64,000 nt of DNA from Bradyrhizobium sp. Ash2021 (lineage in GTDB: Bacteria > Pseudomonadota > Alphaproteobacteria > Rhizobiales > Xanthobacteraceae). Under the pieces are notes generated by a model that searched no databases, was not told where the DNA came from, and saw only the letters and a program-made list of their open reading frames with translations. Numbering within the stretch: the stretch's first letter is position 1; every line of letters begins with the position of its first letter. This document shows, one piece after another, positions 33,602 through 42,839 of the stretch. The position numbers and the translations under genes were made by a program. The stretch is taken from contig NZ_CP100604.1 of assembly GCF_031202265.1 (NCBI RefSeq), positions 4,632,501-4,696,500 of the forward strand, in the 5' to 3' direction.

Positions 33602-35027
33602 GCCGGAACAAAAGGACGACACGAAAATCGGCGGTGCGCGCAAGCCGAGCTTGGTGTCGCGCATTCTCAAGCGCATGGTCTCGCTGACTGTGACCCTCGT
33701 GATCCTCGGCGGGCTCGGCTATATCGGCTGGCTCGCATTCCAGCAGAAAAAGCCGGCCGCCAACGGGCCAGGAGCTCGCCCCGATCTCCCGGTGCCGGTG
33801 CTGGCCGCGACGCCGCGCATCCAGGACGTCCCGGTTTATATCGACGGCGTCGGTTCGGTTCGCGCGCTCAACAACGTGATCGTGCGCGCCCAGGTCGACG
33901 GCAAACTGATCGCGGTAAACTTTGTCGAGGGGCAGGACGTCAAGAAGGGCGACGTGCTCGGCGAGATCGATCCCGTGTTGTACAAGGCGGCTTACGATCA
34001 GGCCGTCGCCAAGAAGGCGCAGGATGAAGCGCTGCTCGCCAACCAGCGAATCGATCTGGCGCGCTATCAGCAGCTCGCCACGTCAAATGCCGGGTCAAAG
34101 CAGCAGGCCGATACGCAGAAGGCGGTCGTCGCGCAGCAGGAAGCGCTGGTGAGATCCGACCAGGCTATGATCGACAATGCGACGGCTACGCTGGGCTATA
34201 CCAAGATCGTCGCGCCGCTGTCGGGCCGCGCCGGTCTGCGTCAGGTCGACCAGGGCAATATCATCCACGCAGCGGATGCGACCGGTCTCGTCATCATCAC
34301 CCAGTTGCAGCCGATCGCGGTGTGGTTCAGCCTGCCGCAGCAACAGATCGTGCGGGTCAACGCCGCCTCCGCCAAAGGCGTGCTCGCGGTCGATGTGTTC
34401 GGCAATGACGGGGTGACCGTTGTCGATACCGGCAAATTGACCGGCATCGACAATCAAGTCGATCCCACTACGGGCACGCTCAGGCTCAAGGCCGAATTCC
34501 CCAACGGCAATTTCCAGCTCTGGCCGGGGCAATTCGTCAATGTCCGCCTCAAGGTCGAGACGCTGCCGAAGGCGGTCGTGGTGCCGACGTCGGCGGTGCA
34601 GCGCGGCCCGGCGGGAACCTTCAGCTACGTGATCGGCGGCGACAATATCGTCACGGCGAAACCGGTCGTGGTGACGCAGCAGAACGAAACCGACGCCGTG
34701 ATCGCGAGCGGGCTTTCGACCACCGACCGCGTGGTGACGACCGGCTTTGCCAATCTGTCCGACGGCGCCAAGGTCATCATCGGCAAGGACGAGCAGACGC
34801 CGGCCGCCGATCTCGCACCGAAAAAGAAACGCAGCAGCCGGGACGTCCAGGCCAAGGATGGCCAGACCAAAGACGGCCAAGCCAAAGACGGCCAAGCCAA
34901 AGACGGCCAAGCCAAGGATGGTCAAGGCGAGCGCCGCGGCAAGAAGGGCGAGGGCGATCAAAAAGCACAGACCGGGGCGGCACCGCCGGGGAGCGAGCCG
35001 CCGGGCGGCGCAGCGAAGTCGCAGTGA
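33591..35027 (+). CDS. mdtA: RND efflux periplasmic adaptor (MdtA-like)
   Basis: 478 residues; start overlaps the end of the outer-membrane channel gene. An N-terminal membrane helix ('MVSLTVTLVILGGLGYIGWLAF') anchors a membrane-fusion protein with lipoyl half-motifs 'GSVRALNNVIVRAQVDGKLIAVNFVEGQDV' region and 'ATLGYTKIVAPLSGRAGLR'. The C terminus is unusual: after the last beta domain there is a long charged tail containing five 5-residue repeats (A/T-K-D-G-Q) encoded by a 15-base tandem repeat. It couples the RND pumps below to the channel above. Confidence 0.9.
   Translation: MLFKPEQKDDTKIGGARKPSLVSRILKRMVSLTVTLVILGGLGYIGWLAFQQKKPAANGPGARPDLPVPVLAATPRIQDVPVYIDGVGSVRALNNVIVRAQVDGKLIAVNFVEGQDVKKGDVLGEIDPVLYKAAYDQAVAKKAQDEALLANQRIDLARYQQLATSNAGSKQQADTQKAVVAQQEALVRSDQAMIDNATATLGYTKIVAPLSGRAGLRQVDQGNIIHAADATGLVIITQLQPIAVWFSLPQQQIVRVNAASAKGVLAVDVFGNDGVTVVDTGKLTGIDNQVDPTTGTLRLKAEFPNGNFQLWPGQFVNVRLKVETLPKAVVVPTSAVQRGPAGTFSYVIGGDNIVTAKPVVVTQQNETDAVIASGLSTTDRVVTTGFANLSDGAKVIIGKDEQTPAADLAPKKKRSSRDVQAKDGQTKDGQAKDGQAKDGQAKDGQGERRGKKGEGDQKAQTGAAPPGSEPPGGAAKSQ
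34851..34925 (+). repeat. Five 15-bp tandem repeats inside mdtA
   Basis: Five units close to GCCAAAGACGGCCAA run head to tail, two of them identical and the others differing by one to three bases. They encode repeated A-K-D-G-Q in the adaptor's C-terminal tail. The unit is a multiple of three, so copy-number change keeps the frame. Confidence 0.9.
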
Positions 35028-35079
35028 CCGAAGCGTTCGCCGCCTGACAATCTGACCCTGCAGCCATGAGTACGCAAAC

Positions 35080-38000
35080 ATGAGCGTCTCTGAACCGTTC
35101 ATCCGCCGGCCGATCGCGACCTCGCTTCTGGGGATCGCGCTGTTGATCGGTGGCGCGCTCGGCTACTGGGCGTTGCCGGTGTCGGCGCTGCCGCAGGTCG
35201 ATTTTCCGACCGTGCAGGTGACGACGCAATTGCCGGGCGCCAGCCCCGACGTAATTGCGTCGCTGATCACAGCACCGCTGGAACGCCAGCTCGGACAGAT
35301 ACCGTCGCTGTCGACGATGCAGTCGACGAGTTCGTTCGGCGTTAGCCAGATTTCGCTGCAGTTCGATCTCAACCGCGACATCGACGGCGCCACCCAGGAC
35401 GTGCAGGCCGCGATCAATGCCGCTGCCGGAATCCTGCCGAGAACCCTGCCGTACCCGCCGACCTACGCCAAGGTGAATCCGGCGGATGCGCCGGTGCTGA
35501 CACTGGCGCTGACGTCGGAGACGATTTCGCTGCGCACCATGAGCGATATCGCCGACACGATCCTGGGCCAGCGCCTCAGCCAGATTTCCGGCGTCGGCCG
35601 CGTCGCGATATTGGGCGGTCTGAAGCCCGCGGTGCGGGTGCAGGCCGATCTGGCGCGGCTCGCGGCCTATGGCATCGCGATGGAGGACCTTCGCAACGCC
35701 ATCGCCGGCGCCAATGTGTCGGGGCCGAAGGGCTCGCTCGACGGCGCGCAACAGGCCTACACCATTGCCGCCAACGATCAGATCGCGGCCGCCGAGGCCT
35801 ACAAGCCGGTCATCATCGCCTATCGCAACGGCGCCCCCGTCACCATCGGCGACGTCGCCGTCATCGTCGACGGGCTGGAGAACGACCGCACCGGCGGCTG
35901 GTACCAGGGCACGCCGGCCGTGATCATCGATATCCAGCGGCAGCCGGGCGCCAATGTGATCGAGGTGGTCCGCCAGATCCTCGCCGAGATTCCCAAGGTG
36001 CAGCGCGCGATCCCGGCCGGCGTCAATCTGACCGTGGTCTCCGACCGCACCGTCACCATTCGCGCCTCCGTGCATGACGTGCAGTTCACGCTGATTCTCA
36101 GCGTGGTGCTGGTGACGCTGGTGGTGCTGTTGTTCCTGCGCTCGCTGCGCGCCACCCTGATCGCCGGCGTGGCGCTGCCACTGTCGCTGATCACGAGCTT
36201 CGGCATCATGTATTTCTCGGGCTTCAGCCTCGACAATCTGTCGTTGATGGCGCTGACGATCGGCACCGGTTTCGTGGTCGACGACGCGATCGTGATGATC
36301 GAGAACATCGTGCGCCATATGGAAGGCGGCGAATCCGTCATGGAGGCCTCGCTCAAGGGCGCCAGTGAAATCGGCTTTACCGTGATCTCGCTGACGGTGT
36401 CGCTGATCGCGGTGTTCATCCCGCTGTTGTTCATGTCCGGGCTGGTCGGACGCATGTTCCGCGAATTCGCGCTGACCCTGACCATCGCGGTGGTGACTTC
36501 GGCAATCGTCTCGCTGACGCTGACGCCGATGATGTGCTCGCGGCTGCTGAAGCATGTCGGCGAGGAGATGACGGTTCCCGGACTGGCGGCCGTCAGCCGC
36601 GGCATCGATCGCATGGTCGCGTTCTACCATCGCACGCTGCTGGTGGTGCTCCGGCACCAGCGCATGACCTTGCTGGTGACGTTCGCCACCATTGCCGCGA
36701 CCCTGCTGATGTATGTGATTGCGCCGAAGGGTTTCCTGCCGCTGCAGGATACCGCGTCCATCACCGCGGTGACCGAGGCCGGTCCCGACGTTTCCTTCGC
36801 GGAGATGCAAAGCCGGCAGACCACCGCCGCGGCCGCCATCCAGTCTGATCCCGACGTCATCGGCGTCGTTTCCGTGATCGGCGCGGGGTCGGTCAACCCG
36901 ACCACCAATGTCGGCCGCCTGGTCATGACGCTGCGACCGCGTGGCGAGCGGCGCGACGATGTTTCGGCCGTGATCGCGCGGTTGAAGCAAAAGACGGCAT
37001 CGATTCCCGGCATGACCATCTATTTCCAGCCGGTGCAGGACGTGCAGATCTCGACCCAGTCCAGCCGCTCGCAATATCAGTATACGCTGACCGCGACCGA
37101 CGCTGCCGAAGTGACGCTGTGGTCCAACAGACTGGTTGCCGAAATGCGCCGGGATCCGCTGTTCCGCGACGTCTCGTCGGAGGGCCAGGAGGGCGGCCTG
37201 CGCGCAGCGCTCGACATCAATCGCCAGCGCGCCGGGCAGCTCGGCGTCAACCTCCAGGGCGTCACCGACACCTTGAACGATGCGTTCGCGCAGCGGCAGA
37301 TTTCGACCATCTACGGCCAGGCCAACCAGTATCGCGTGGTGCTGGAGGCGTTGCCGATGTACCAGCGCGACCCCAGCGTGCTGTCAAAGCTGTATCTGCC
37401 CGGCGCGGCCGGCGCCCAGGTGCCGCTGTCGGCGGTAGCGACCTTGACGCGGACCACCGCGCCGCTGGCAATTTCGCATCAGGCGCAGTTTCCGGCCGTC
37501 TCTCTCAGTTTCAACCTTGCGCCCGGCGAGTCATTGGGCGACGCGGTCGAAACCGTGAAGTCGATCGAGTCTCGGATCGGCATGCCCAGCAGCATCGTCG
37601 GCGTCTATGCCGGCGACGCGGCCGAGTTCTCGAAGTCGCTGGCCGGACAGCCGTGGCTGATTCTGGCGGCGATCGTCACCATTTATATCGTGCTCGGTGT
37701 GCTCTATGAGAGCTACATTCACCCGATCACCATTCTCTCGACGCTACCATCGGCCGGTGTCGGCGCCATTCTCGCGTTGATGCTGTTCGGCCAGGATCTC
37801 TCGGTGATCGGCCTGATCGGCATTATTCTTCTGATGGGCATCGTCAAGAAGAACGCGATCATGATGATCGACTTCGCGCTCGAAGCCGAACGGCACAAGG
37901 GCATGTCCGCGACGGACGCAATCGTGCAGGCCTGCCTGCTGCGCTTTCGCCCGATCATGATGACGACGCTGGCCGCCTTGTTCGGCGCGCTGCCGCTGGC

Positions 38001-38208
38001 GGTCCAGAGCGGCACCGGCGCCGAGCTGCGCTTCCCGCTGGGTATTTCCATCATCGGCGGGTTGCTGGTGAGCCAGTTGCTGACGCTCTACACAACGCCT
38101 GTGATCTATCTGGCGCTCGATCGCATCAACCGCCGCATCGAGAAGGCGGTGCCCGAGCCGGGACCCCAGGGGCCGCCCGTGGCGGGAGCCACCGAGGGGA
38201 TGCAGTAA
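35080..38208 (+). CDS. mdtB: RND efflux pump, MdtB-like subunit
   Basis: 1042 residues, HAE1-type proton-driven exporter. Begins 'SEPFIRRPIATSLLGIALLIGG', the usual RND start. 'GTGFVVDDAIVMIENIVRHMEGG' carries the proton-relay Asp pair in the fourth helix. Two large periplasmic loops and twelve membrane helices are evident. Two RND genes in tandem behind one adaptor is the MdtABC arrangement, in which two different subunits form a mixed trimer; export of bile-salt-like compounds, novobiocin or flavonoid-like plant compounds is possible but substrate is not readable. Confidence 0.92.
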   Translation: MSVSEPFIRRPIATSLLGIALLIGGALGYWALPVSALPQVDFPTVQVTTQLPGASPDVIASLITAPLERQLGQIPSLSTMQSTSSFGVSQISLQFDLNRDIDGATQDVQAAINAAAGILPRTLPYPPTYAKVNPADAPVLTLALTSETISLRTMSDIADTILGQRLSQISGVGRVAILGGLKPAVRVQADLARLAAYGIAMEDLRNAIAGANVSGPKGSLDGAQQAYTIAANDQIAAAEAYKPVIIAYRNGAPVTIGDVAVIVDGLENDRTGGWYQGTPAVIIDIQRQPGANVIEVVRQILAEIPKVQRAIPAGVNLTVVSDRTVTIRASVHDVQFTLILSVVLVTLVVLLFLRSLRATLIAGVALPLSLITSFGIMYFSGFSLDNLSLMALTIGTGFVVDDAIVMIENIVRHMEGGESVMEASLKGASEIGFTVISLTVSLIAVFIPLLFMSGLVGRMFREFALTLTIAVVTSAIVSLTLTPMMCSRLLKHVGEEMTVPGLAAVSRGIDRMVAFYHRTLLVVLRHQRMTLLVTFATIAATLLMYVIAPKGFLPLQDTASITAVTEAGPDVSFAEMQSRQTTAAAAIQSDPDVIGVVSVIGAGSVNPTTNVGRLVMTLRPRGERRDDVSAVIARLKQKTASIPGMTIYFQPVQDVQISTQSSRSQYQYTLTATDAAEVTLWSNRLVAEMRRDPLFRDVSSEGQEGGLRAALDINRQRAGQLGVNLQGVTDTLNDAFAQRQISTIYGQANQYRVVLEALPMYQRDPSVLSKLYLPGAAGAQVPLSAVATLTRTTAPLAISHQAQFPAVSLSFNLAPGESLGDAVETVKSIESRIGMPSSIVGVYAGDAAEFSKSLAGQPWLILAAIVTIYIVLGVLYESYIHPITILSTLPSAGVGAILALMLFGQDLSVIGLIGIILLMGIVKKNAIMMIDFALEAERHKGMSATDAIVQACLLRFRPIMMTTLAALFGALPLAVQSGTGAELRFPLGISIIGGLLVSQLLTLYTTPVIYLALDRINRRIEKAVPEPGPQGPPVAGATEGMQ

Positions 38209-41200
38209 TGGCATCGATCTCGGAGCCCTTCATTCGCCGGCCGGTAGGCACCACGCTGCTGGCGATCGGGCTCTTTCTGGTCGGCATCGTCGCCTACATC
38301 TTCCTGCCGGTCTCGGCGGTTCCCAATGTCGATTTTCCGATGATCCGGGTGTCCGCGACGCGTCCGGGTGCGGACCCTTCGGTGATGGCGTCAACGGTCG
38401 CAGCCCCGCTGGAGCGGCGCCTTGGCCAGATCGCCGGTATCGACCAGATCACCTCGACGAGTTCGCTCGGTAACACCAGCATCCAGTTGCAATTCGGGAT
38501 CGGCCGCAACATCGACCGTGCCGCGCGCGACGTGCAGGCCGCGATCAACGCCTCGCTGGCCGATTTGCCGAGCGATCTGCCGTCGTTGCCGAAATTCCGC
38601 AAAGCCAACCCGGCGGCGGCGCCGGTTTTCGTGCTGGCGCTGACCTCGAAGACGCTGACGACAAGCGCCATGTATGACGCGGCCGACACCGTGATCGCGC
38701 AGCGCATCTCGCAGGTTCCGGGCGTCGGCGAAGTCACCGTCAGCGGTGCGGACCAGCCGGCGGTACGCATCGCACTCAATCCGGTCGCGCTGTCGAATGC
38801 GGGGATCGCGACCGACGACGTCCGGCTCGCGATCATCAATGCCAATCCGCTGGGGCCGGTGGGCATCTTCAACGGCGGGCGCCAGAGCGAGACGCTGTCG
38901 ATCAACAAGCAGATGCGCACGGCGGCCGAATTCCGCGACATCATCGTCAAGAGTTCGGGCGGCAATTTCGTCCGGCTTTCCGATGTGGCGGAAGTGGAAG
39001 ACGCGGTGCGCAACAGCCGCTCGATCGCCTGGTTCAACAGACAGCCGGCGGTGCTGATCCAGATCACCAAGCAGGGCGACGCCAACGTCATCGAAACCGT
39101 CGACCGCGTCCGCGCCTTGATCCCCGAGTTGAAGGAATGGCTTCCCGGGGGCGTGGAGATCTCGACGCTGGTCGATCGCACCGGAACCATCCGCGCCAGC
39201 GTCCAGGACATGCAGCTGACGCTGCTGGCGACCGCGTTCCTGGTGATGGTCGTGGTGTTCGCCTTCCTGCGCCGGCTGACGCCGACGATTGCGGCCGGCG
39301 TCTCGGTGCCGCTGGCGCTGGCCGGCACCTGCGCCGGCATGTGGCTGGCCGGATTCTCGATCGACAATCTGTCGCTGATGGCGCTGGCGATCTCCGTCGG
39401 CTTCGTGGTCGACGACGCCATCGTGATGATCGAGAACATGTACCGCAACCTCGAGCACGGCATGGCGCCGTTTGCGGCGGCGCTGGAAGGCGCCAAGCAG
39501 ATCGGCTTCACCGTGCTGTCGATCAGCCTGTCGCTGATCGCCGCCTTCACGCCGCTGATCTTCATGGACGGGATCGTCGGCCGGCTGCTGCGCGAATTCT
39601 CGCTGACCCTGACCTTTGCCATCGTGGTCTCGACCGTGGTGTCGCTCACGATCACGCCGATGATCTGCGCCCATTACATCAAGGAGGCGACCTCCGACCA
39701 TGCGACCTGGTTCGACCGGGTTGTCGAGGGCACGTTGTCGGGCATCGTTGCGTTCTACGCGCGGACGCTACGGGTGGTGCTGGGCTTTCCGTTGCTGACC
39801 CTGGTCGTGTTTTTTGCGACCATCGCGCTGACGGTGACGCTCTATATCAAGACCCCCAAGGGCTATTTCCCGGTCGACGACAGCGGTTTCGTGATCGGGG
39901 CGACACGCGCCTCCGCCGACATCTCGTTCCAGTCGATGCTGGGGCTGCAGCAGCAATTGGCCGACATCGTGATGGCGGATCCTGCGGTCGCCGGCGTCGG
40001 CTCCTCGCTCGGCAATGGCGGCGGCCCGGGCGGCAGCGGCTCCAACCGCGGCGTGATGTTCATCAGCCTGAAGCCGCCGGAGGAGCGGGGCGGGCTGTCG
40101 ACCCAGCTCGTAATTGATCGTCTGCGCAAGAACCTGTTCATGGTTCCGGGGATCCGGCTGTTCATGTTCGCAGCACAGGATATCCGCGCCGGCGGACGGC
40201 AAAGTGATTCCGACTATCAATATACGCTGTCGAGCACCGATCTCGATCTCTTGCAGAAATGGGCGCCGATCGTAGCCAAGCGGATGGAGACGGTCGAGGG
40301 CATCACCGACGTTTCCTCTGACCGCGATCCCGGCGGGCTGCAGCTCAATCTGGTGATCGACCGCAAGACCGCTTCAAGTCTCGGCGTACGCGTGCAGGAT
40401 ATCGACAACGCCTTGAACAACGCGTTCTCGCAGCGGCAGATTTCGATCGTCTATACCCAGCGCAACCAGTACATGGTGATCCTGGAGATCGACCCGAAAT
40501 TCCAGAACGATCCGTCCAACCTGGACCGTATCTACGTCGCCGGCGCCAACGACGTCCAGGTGCCGCTATCGGCCGTGGTTCACACCCTGCGCGGGCTGTC
40601 GGCGCTGGCGGTGTTTCATTCGCAATCGTTTCCATCGACCACGGTGTCGTTCAACCTGTTGCCCGACGTGCCGCTGGAGGTCGCGACGTCGAATATCCAG
40701 CGCGCGGTCGAAGAGCTGCATATGCCCGAAGGTATTCGCGGCAGCTTTGATGGCAACGCCGGCGATTTCAACAAATCCAGCGGCAACATGCCGCTGCTGA
40801 TCCTCGGCGCGCTGGTGGCAATGTATATCGTGCTCGGGGTGCTCTATGAGAGCCTGGCCCATCCCCTGACCATCATCTCGACGCTGCCGTCGGCCGGTCT
40901 TGGCGCGCTGCTGGCGCTGCAGGTGACCAACACACCGCTGACCATCATCGCCTTCGTCGGCATCATCCTCTTGATCGGGATCGTCAAGAAGAACGGCATC
41001 ATGATCGTGGATTTTGCGCTCGACGCCGAGCGCCACCGCAATCTGTCGTCGGCGGACGCCATTTTCGAGGCGTGCAGCGCCCGGTTCCGACCGATCCTGA
41101 TGACGACCATGGCGGCGTTGTTTGCCGGCATTCCGCTGGCGATTGCCACCGGCCCCGGCACCGAGCTGCGCCGGCCGCTCGGCATCACCATCATCGGCGG

Positions 41201-41312
41201 CCTGTTCGTCTCGCAGATCCTGACGCTGTACACGACGCCCGTGATCTATCTCCTGATTGACCGGCTCAGGCGGCGATCCGAACCGGCGGCGCTGGCGGCG
41301 CCGGCGGAATAA
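38208..41312 (+). CDS. mdtC: RND efflux pump, MdtC-like subunit
   Basis: 1034 residues. The ATG overlaps the mdtB stop (TAATG). 'SEPFIRRPVGTTLLAIGLFLVGI' opens the protein, 'SVGFVVDDAIVMIENMYRNLEHG' holds the proton-relay Asp pair, and the C-terminal helices include 'GIILLIGIVKKNGIMIVDFALDAERHRN'. Clearly homologous to but distinct from the preceding subunit. Last gene of the exporter operon; the DTW-domain gene follows after 45 bases on the same strand. Confidence 0.92.
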   Translation: MASISEPFIRRPVGTTLLAIGLFLVGIVAYIFLPVSAVPNVDFPMIRVSATRPGADPSVMASTVAAPLERRLGQIAGIDQITSTSSLGNTSIQLQFGIGRNIDRAARDVQAAINASLADLPSDLPSLPKFRKANPAAAPVFVLALTSKTLTTSAMYDAADTVIAQRISQVPGVGEVTVSGADQPAVRIALNPVALSNAGIATDDVRLAIINANPLGPVGIFNGGRQSETLSINKQMRTAAEFRDIIVKSSGGNFVRLSDVAEVEDAVRNSRSIAWFNRQPAVLIQITKQGDANVIETVDRVRALIPELKEWLPGGVEISTLVDRTGTIRASVQDMQLTLLATAFLVMVVVFAFLRRLTPTIAAGVSVPLALAGTCAGMWLAGFSIDNLSLMALAISVGFVVDDAIVMIENMYRNLEHGMAPFAAALEGAKQIGFTVLSISLSLIAAFTPLIFMDGIVGRLLREFSLTLTFAIVVSTVVSLTITPMICAHYIKEATSDHATWFDRVVEGTLSGIVAFYARTLRVVLGFPLLTLVVFFATIALTVTLYIKTPKGYFPVDDSGFVIGATRASADISFQSMLGLQQQLADIVMADPAVAGVGSSLGNGGGPGGSGSNRGVMFISLKPPEERGGLSTQLVIDRLRKNLFMVPGIRLFMFAAQDIRAGGRQSDSDYQYTLSSTDLDLLQKWAPIVAKRMETVEGITDVSSDRDPGGLQLNLVIDRKTASSLGVRVQDIDNALNNAFSQRQISIVYTQRNQYMVILEIDPKFQNDPSNLDRIYVAGANDVQVPLSAVVHTLRGLSALAVFHSQSFPSTTVSFNLLPDVPLEVATSNIQRAVEELHMPEGIRGSFDGNAGDFNKSSGNMPLLILGALVAMYIVLGVLYESLAHPLTIISTLPSAGLGALLALQVTNTPLTIIAFVGIILLIGIVKKNGIMIVDFALDAERHRNLSSADAIFEACSARFRPILMTTMAALFAGIPLAIATGPGTELRRPLGITIIGGLFVSQILTLYTTPVIYLLIDRLRRRSEPAALAAPAE

Positions 41313-41357
41313 GGCGGCTCTAGTTGAATTGTTGGCCCCAAGGCGTATAGCGGGCGG

Positions 41358-42089
41358 ATGTCAAAACAACCCGAATCCAAGGCTGGGACCGCCGAAGAGG
41401 TGGTGCCGGAGTGCCCAGATTGCGGCAAGCCGCTGCCGCTGTGCATCTGCGACAGCATTGAGCCGATCGAGAGCCGCATTTCGCTGCTGATCCTGCAGCA
41501 TCCGCAAGAGCAGGACAGGGCGCTCGGCACCGCGCGGCTGACCGCGCTCCATTTCAAGGATGCGGTCGTCAAGATCGGCTTGTCCTGGCCCAGCCTGTCC
41601 AAGGCGCTGGGACGGCCGGTGCACGACCCCTCGCGCTGGGCCGTGCTCTATCTCGGCTCGGCCAAGGTCAGCGAACTCGAGACCGACCGCGATATCGTCG
41701 CCATCAACCGCAAGGGCGAAGTCGAGCCCAACCAGCGCGCCATCCTCGGCGATATCGAGGGAATCGTGCTGCTGGATGGCACCTGGAGCCAGGCCAAGGC
41801 GCTGTGGTGGCGCAATGCGTGGATGCTGAAGTGCCAGCGGGTCATCCTCGGCCCCGAGCGCCCGTCGCGCTATGGCAAGCTCCGCAAGGAGCCGCGCCGC
41901 GACGGCCTGTCCACCATCGAGGCGGCGGGAATGCTGCTGGCCGGGCTGGAGAAGCGGCCGGATATCGCGGAGACGCTGAACGCCAGTTTTGAGCGGCTGC
42001 TGGCGAGGTACCTGGAGGTGCAGGCCGAAATGCCGGAACTGGCGCCGAAACCGAAGAAGAAGGATTACCGGCGCCGCAAGCGGGCCTGA
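41358..42089 (+). CDS. DTW-domain protein, tRNA-uridine aminocarboxypropyltransferase family
   Basis: 243 residues. Four N-terminal Cys (19, 22, 29, 31 in 'CPDCGKPLPLCIC') form a zinc site. The namesake motif appears as 'LLDGTWSQAKALWWRN' (near residue 140), and 'RRDGLSTIEAAGMLL' supplies the conserved Ser-x-x-Glu segment. Family members (TapT) transfer an aminocarboxypropyl group from S-adenosylmethionine to a uridine of tRNA. The C terminus is very basic ('KPKKKDYRRRKRA'), fitting RNA contact. Confidence 0.85.
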   Translation: MSKQPESKAGTAEEVVPECPDCGKPLPLCICDSIEPIESRISLLILQHPQEQDRALGTARLTALHFKDAVVKIGLSWPSLSKALGRPVHDPSRWAVLYLGSAKVSELETDRDIVAINRKGEVEPNQRAILGDIEGIVLLDGTWSQAKALWWRNAWMLKCQRVILGPERPSRYGKLRKEPRRDGLSTIEAAGMLLAGLEKRPDIAETLNASFERLLARYLEVQAEMPELAPKPKKKDYRRRKRA

Positions 42090-42091
42090 TC

Positions 42092-42175
42092 AAAGCGTTT
42101 TCGAGCGAAAGCCTGCCCCGGACTTGATCCGGGGTGGACACCGGTTCGCGTCAAGAAAACGCGTCAGATTCAAAT
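42092..42175. repeat. Dispersed intergenic repeat
   Basis: AAAGCGTTTTCGAGCGAAAG, then CCCCGGACTTGATCCGGGG (an inner palindrome), then ACCGGTTCGCGTCAAGAAAA and CGCGTC. The outer parts AAGCGTTTTC and GAAAACGCG are near inverted copies. From memory this resembles an intergenic element frequent in Bradyrhizobium-type genomes; copy number could not be checked. Confidence 0.6.
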
Positions 42176-42261
42176 ATGGAACGAGCCTTAGGTCCTGACC
42201 TAAAGGCTCGGTCAATTGGTTGCCTATCGGGGAGAGGCCGTATATGAGTGCGCCCCGATGG

Positions 42262-42335
42262 GGCCACGTGGCGGAGTGGTTACGCAACGGTCTGCAAAAC
42301 CGTGTACACCAGTTCAATTCTGGTCGTGGCCTCCA
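42262..42335 (+). tRNA. tRNA-Cys (anticodon GCA)
   Basis: Acceptor GGCCACG pairs with CGTGGCC, the anticodon stem ACGGT/ACCGT encloses CTGCAAA with anticodon GCA, and GTTCAATTC forms the T loop. Discriminator T and encoded CCA end at 42335. The 3' half is repeated at 44144-44187, marking an integration event. Confidence 0.95.
42292..42335 (+). repeat. Left attachment repeat of islet (tRNA-Cys 3' part)
   Basis: The 44 bases from the anticodon loop to CCA reappear at 44144-44187 with three mismatches. This is the standard footprint of a tyrosine-recombinase element integrated into a tRNA 3' end that restores the gene. Confidence 0.8.
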
Positions 42336-42399
42336 ACAATTTCAAATACTTAGGCCATGGCCGTAAATCGATTGCCACCGGCGGGTAGCAAATCCGTTC

Positions 42400-42530
42400 T
42401 TATTCCGTGACGCGTACCCTGGCGAACGTCGCTTCCATGATATCGGCCGCTCGGCTGTCGGTGTTCGAGAACATATGGCTGTAGACCTTCAGGGTGATCG
42501 CTGGTCAGGCGTGCCCGATTCGGCGCAAGC
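42400..42530 (-). pseudogene. C-terminal remnant of a tyrosine recombinase (integrase)
   Basis: Reading the complement, 'RIGHA' is followed by a TGA in place of the usual Ser codon and then 'PAITLKVYSHMFSNTDSRA' to the stop at 42400. This is the conserved box with the catalytic Tyr (in KVYSHMF) of phage-type integrases. Nothing convincing of the integrase remains upstream. It lies 65 bases inside the tRNA-Cys repeat, where the islet's own integrase is expected. Confidence 0.75.
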
Positions 42531-42609
42531 ACAGGAGCCATGAAGCCGCAGGACATGATGGCGACGCGGCATTGAGGCCAGAAGTCCGCCGGTTCACGCC
42601 CGGCGGGCT

Positions 42610-42696
42610 TTAACGTCCACCCATCACATTCCAGATGATCACCAGCGCGACGATCAGCAGCATGGCGAAGATTGCGCGCCGGTCGATGTGGTTCAC
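42610..42696 (-). CDS. 28-residue membrane peptide
   Basis: GTG 42696 overlaps the stop of the 48-residue gene. The sequence 'RRAIFAMLLIVALVIIWNVMGG' is one membrane helix preceded by Arg residues. The overlap and the clean helix argue for translation. Function unknown; single-helix peptides of this size often tune larger membrane proteins. Confidence 0.45.
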   Translation of the reverse strand: MNHIDRRAIFAMLLIVALVIIWNVMGGR

Positions 42697-42839
42697 TCCA
42701 GAACCTCGTATTCGAACGCCACGCCCTCAGGGTCGTTCTCCTGCAGCCACGTTTCCGCGGCGTCATCGCTTGCAAAGACCTTCAGGTGATCTTTGTCGCC
42801 AACCTGTTTCCTGGTGTCGACGTAAATCCAGACCGTCAT
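42693..42839 (-). CDS. 48-residue small conserved protein
   Basis: ATG 42839 overlaps the stop of the family A gene (ATGA). 'MTVWIYVDTRKQVGDKDHLKV' then 'ASDDAAETWLQENDPEGVAF' reads as a compact beta-beta-alpha-beta unit. Proteins with this opening are, from memory, common in rhizobial genomes, usually unannotated. It forms a coupled chain with its neighbours on both sides. Function unknown. Confidence 0.55.
   Translation of the reverse strand: MTVWIYVDTRKQVGDKDHLKVFASDDAAETWLQENDPEGVAFEYEVLE

Noticed and set aside
34851..34925. Possible CRISPR-like array
   Set aside because: Units are contiguous 15-mers inside a coding frame with no spacers.
34777..37074. 765-codon open frame antisense to mdtB
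   Set aside because: It lies wholly opposite a clear RND pump gene and its translation is a run of His/Arg/Gly/Gln/Asp without hydrophobic core. Long antisense frames are expected in high-GC DNA with few TA-containing stops.
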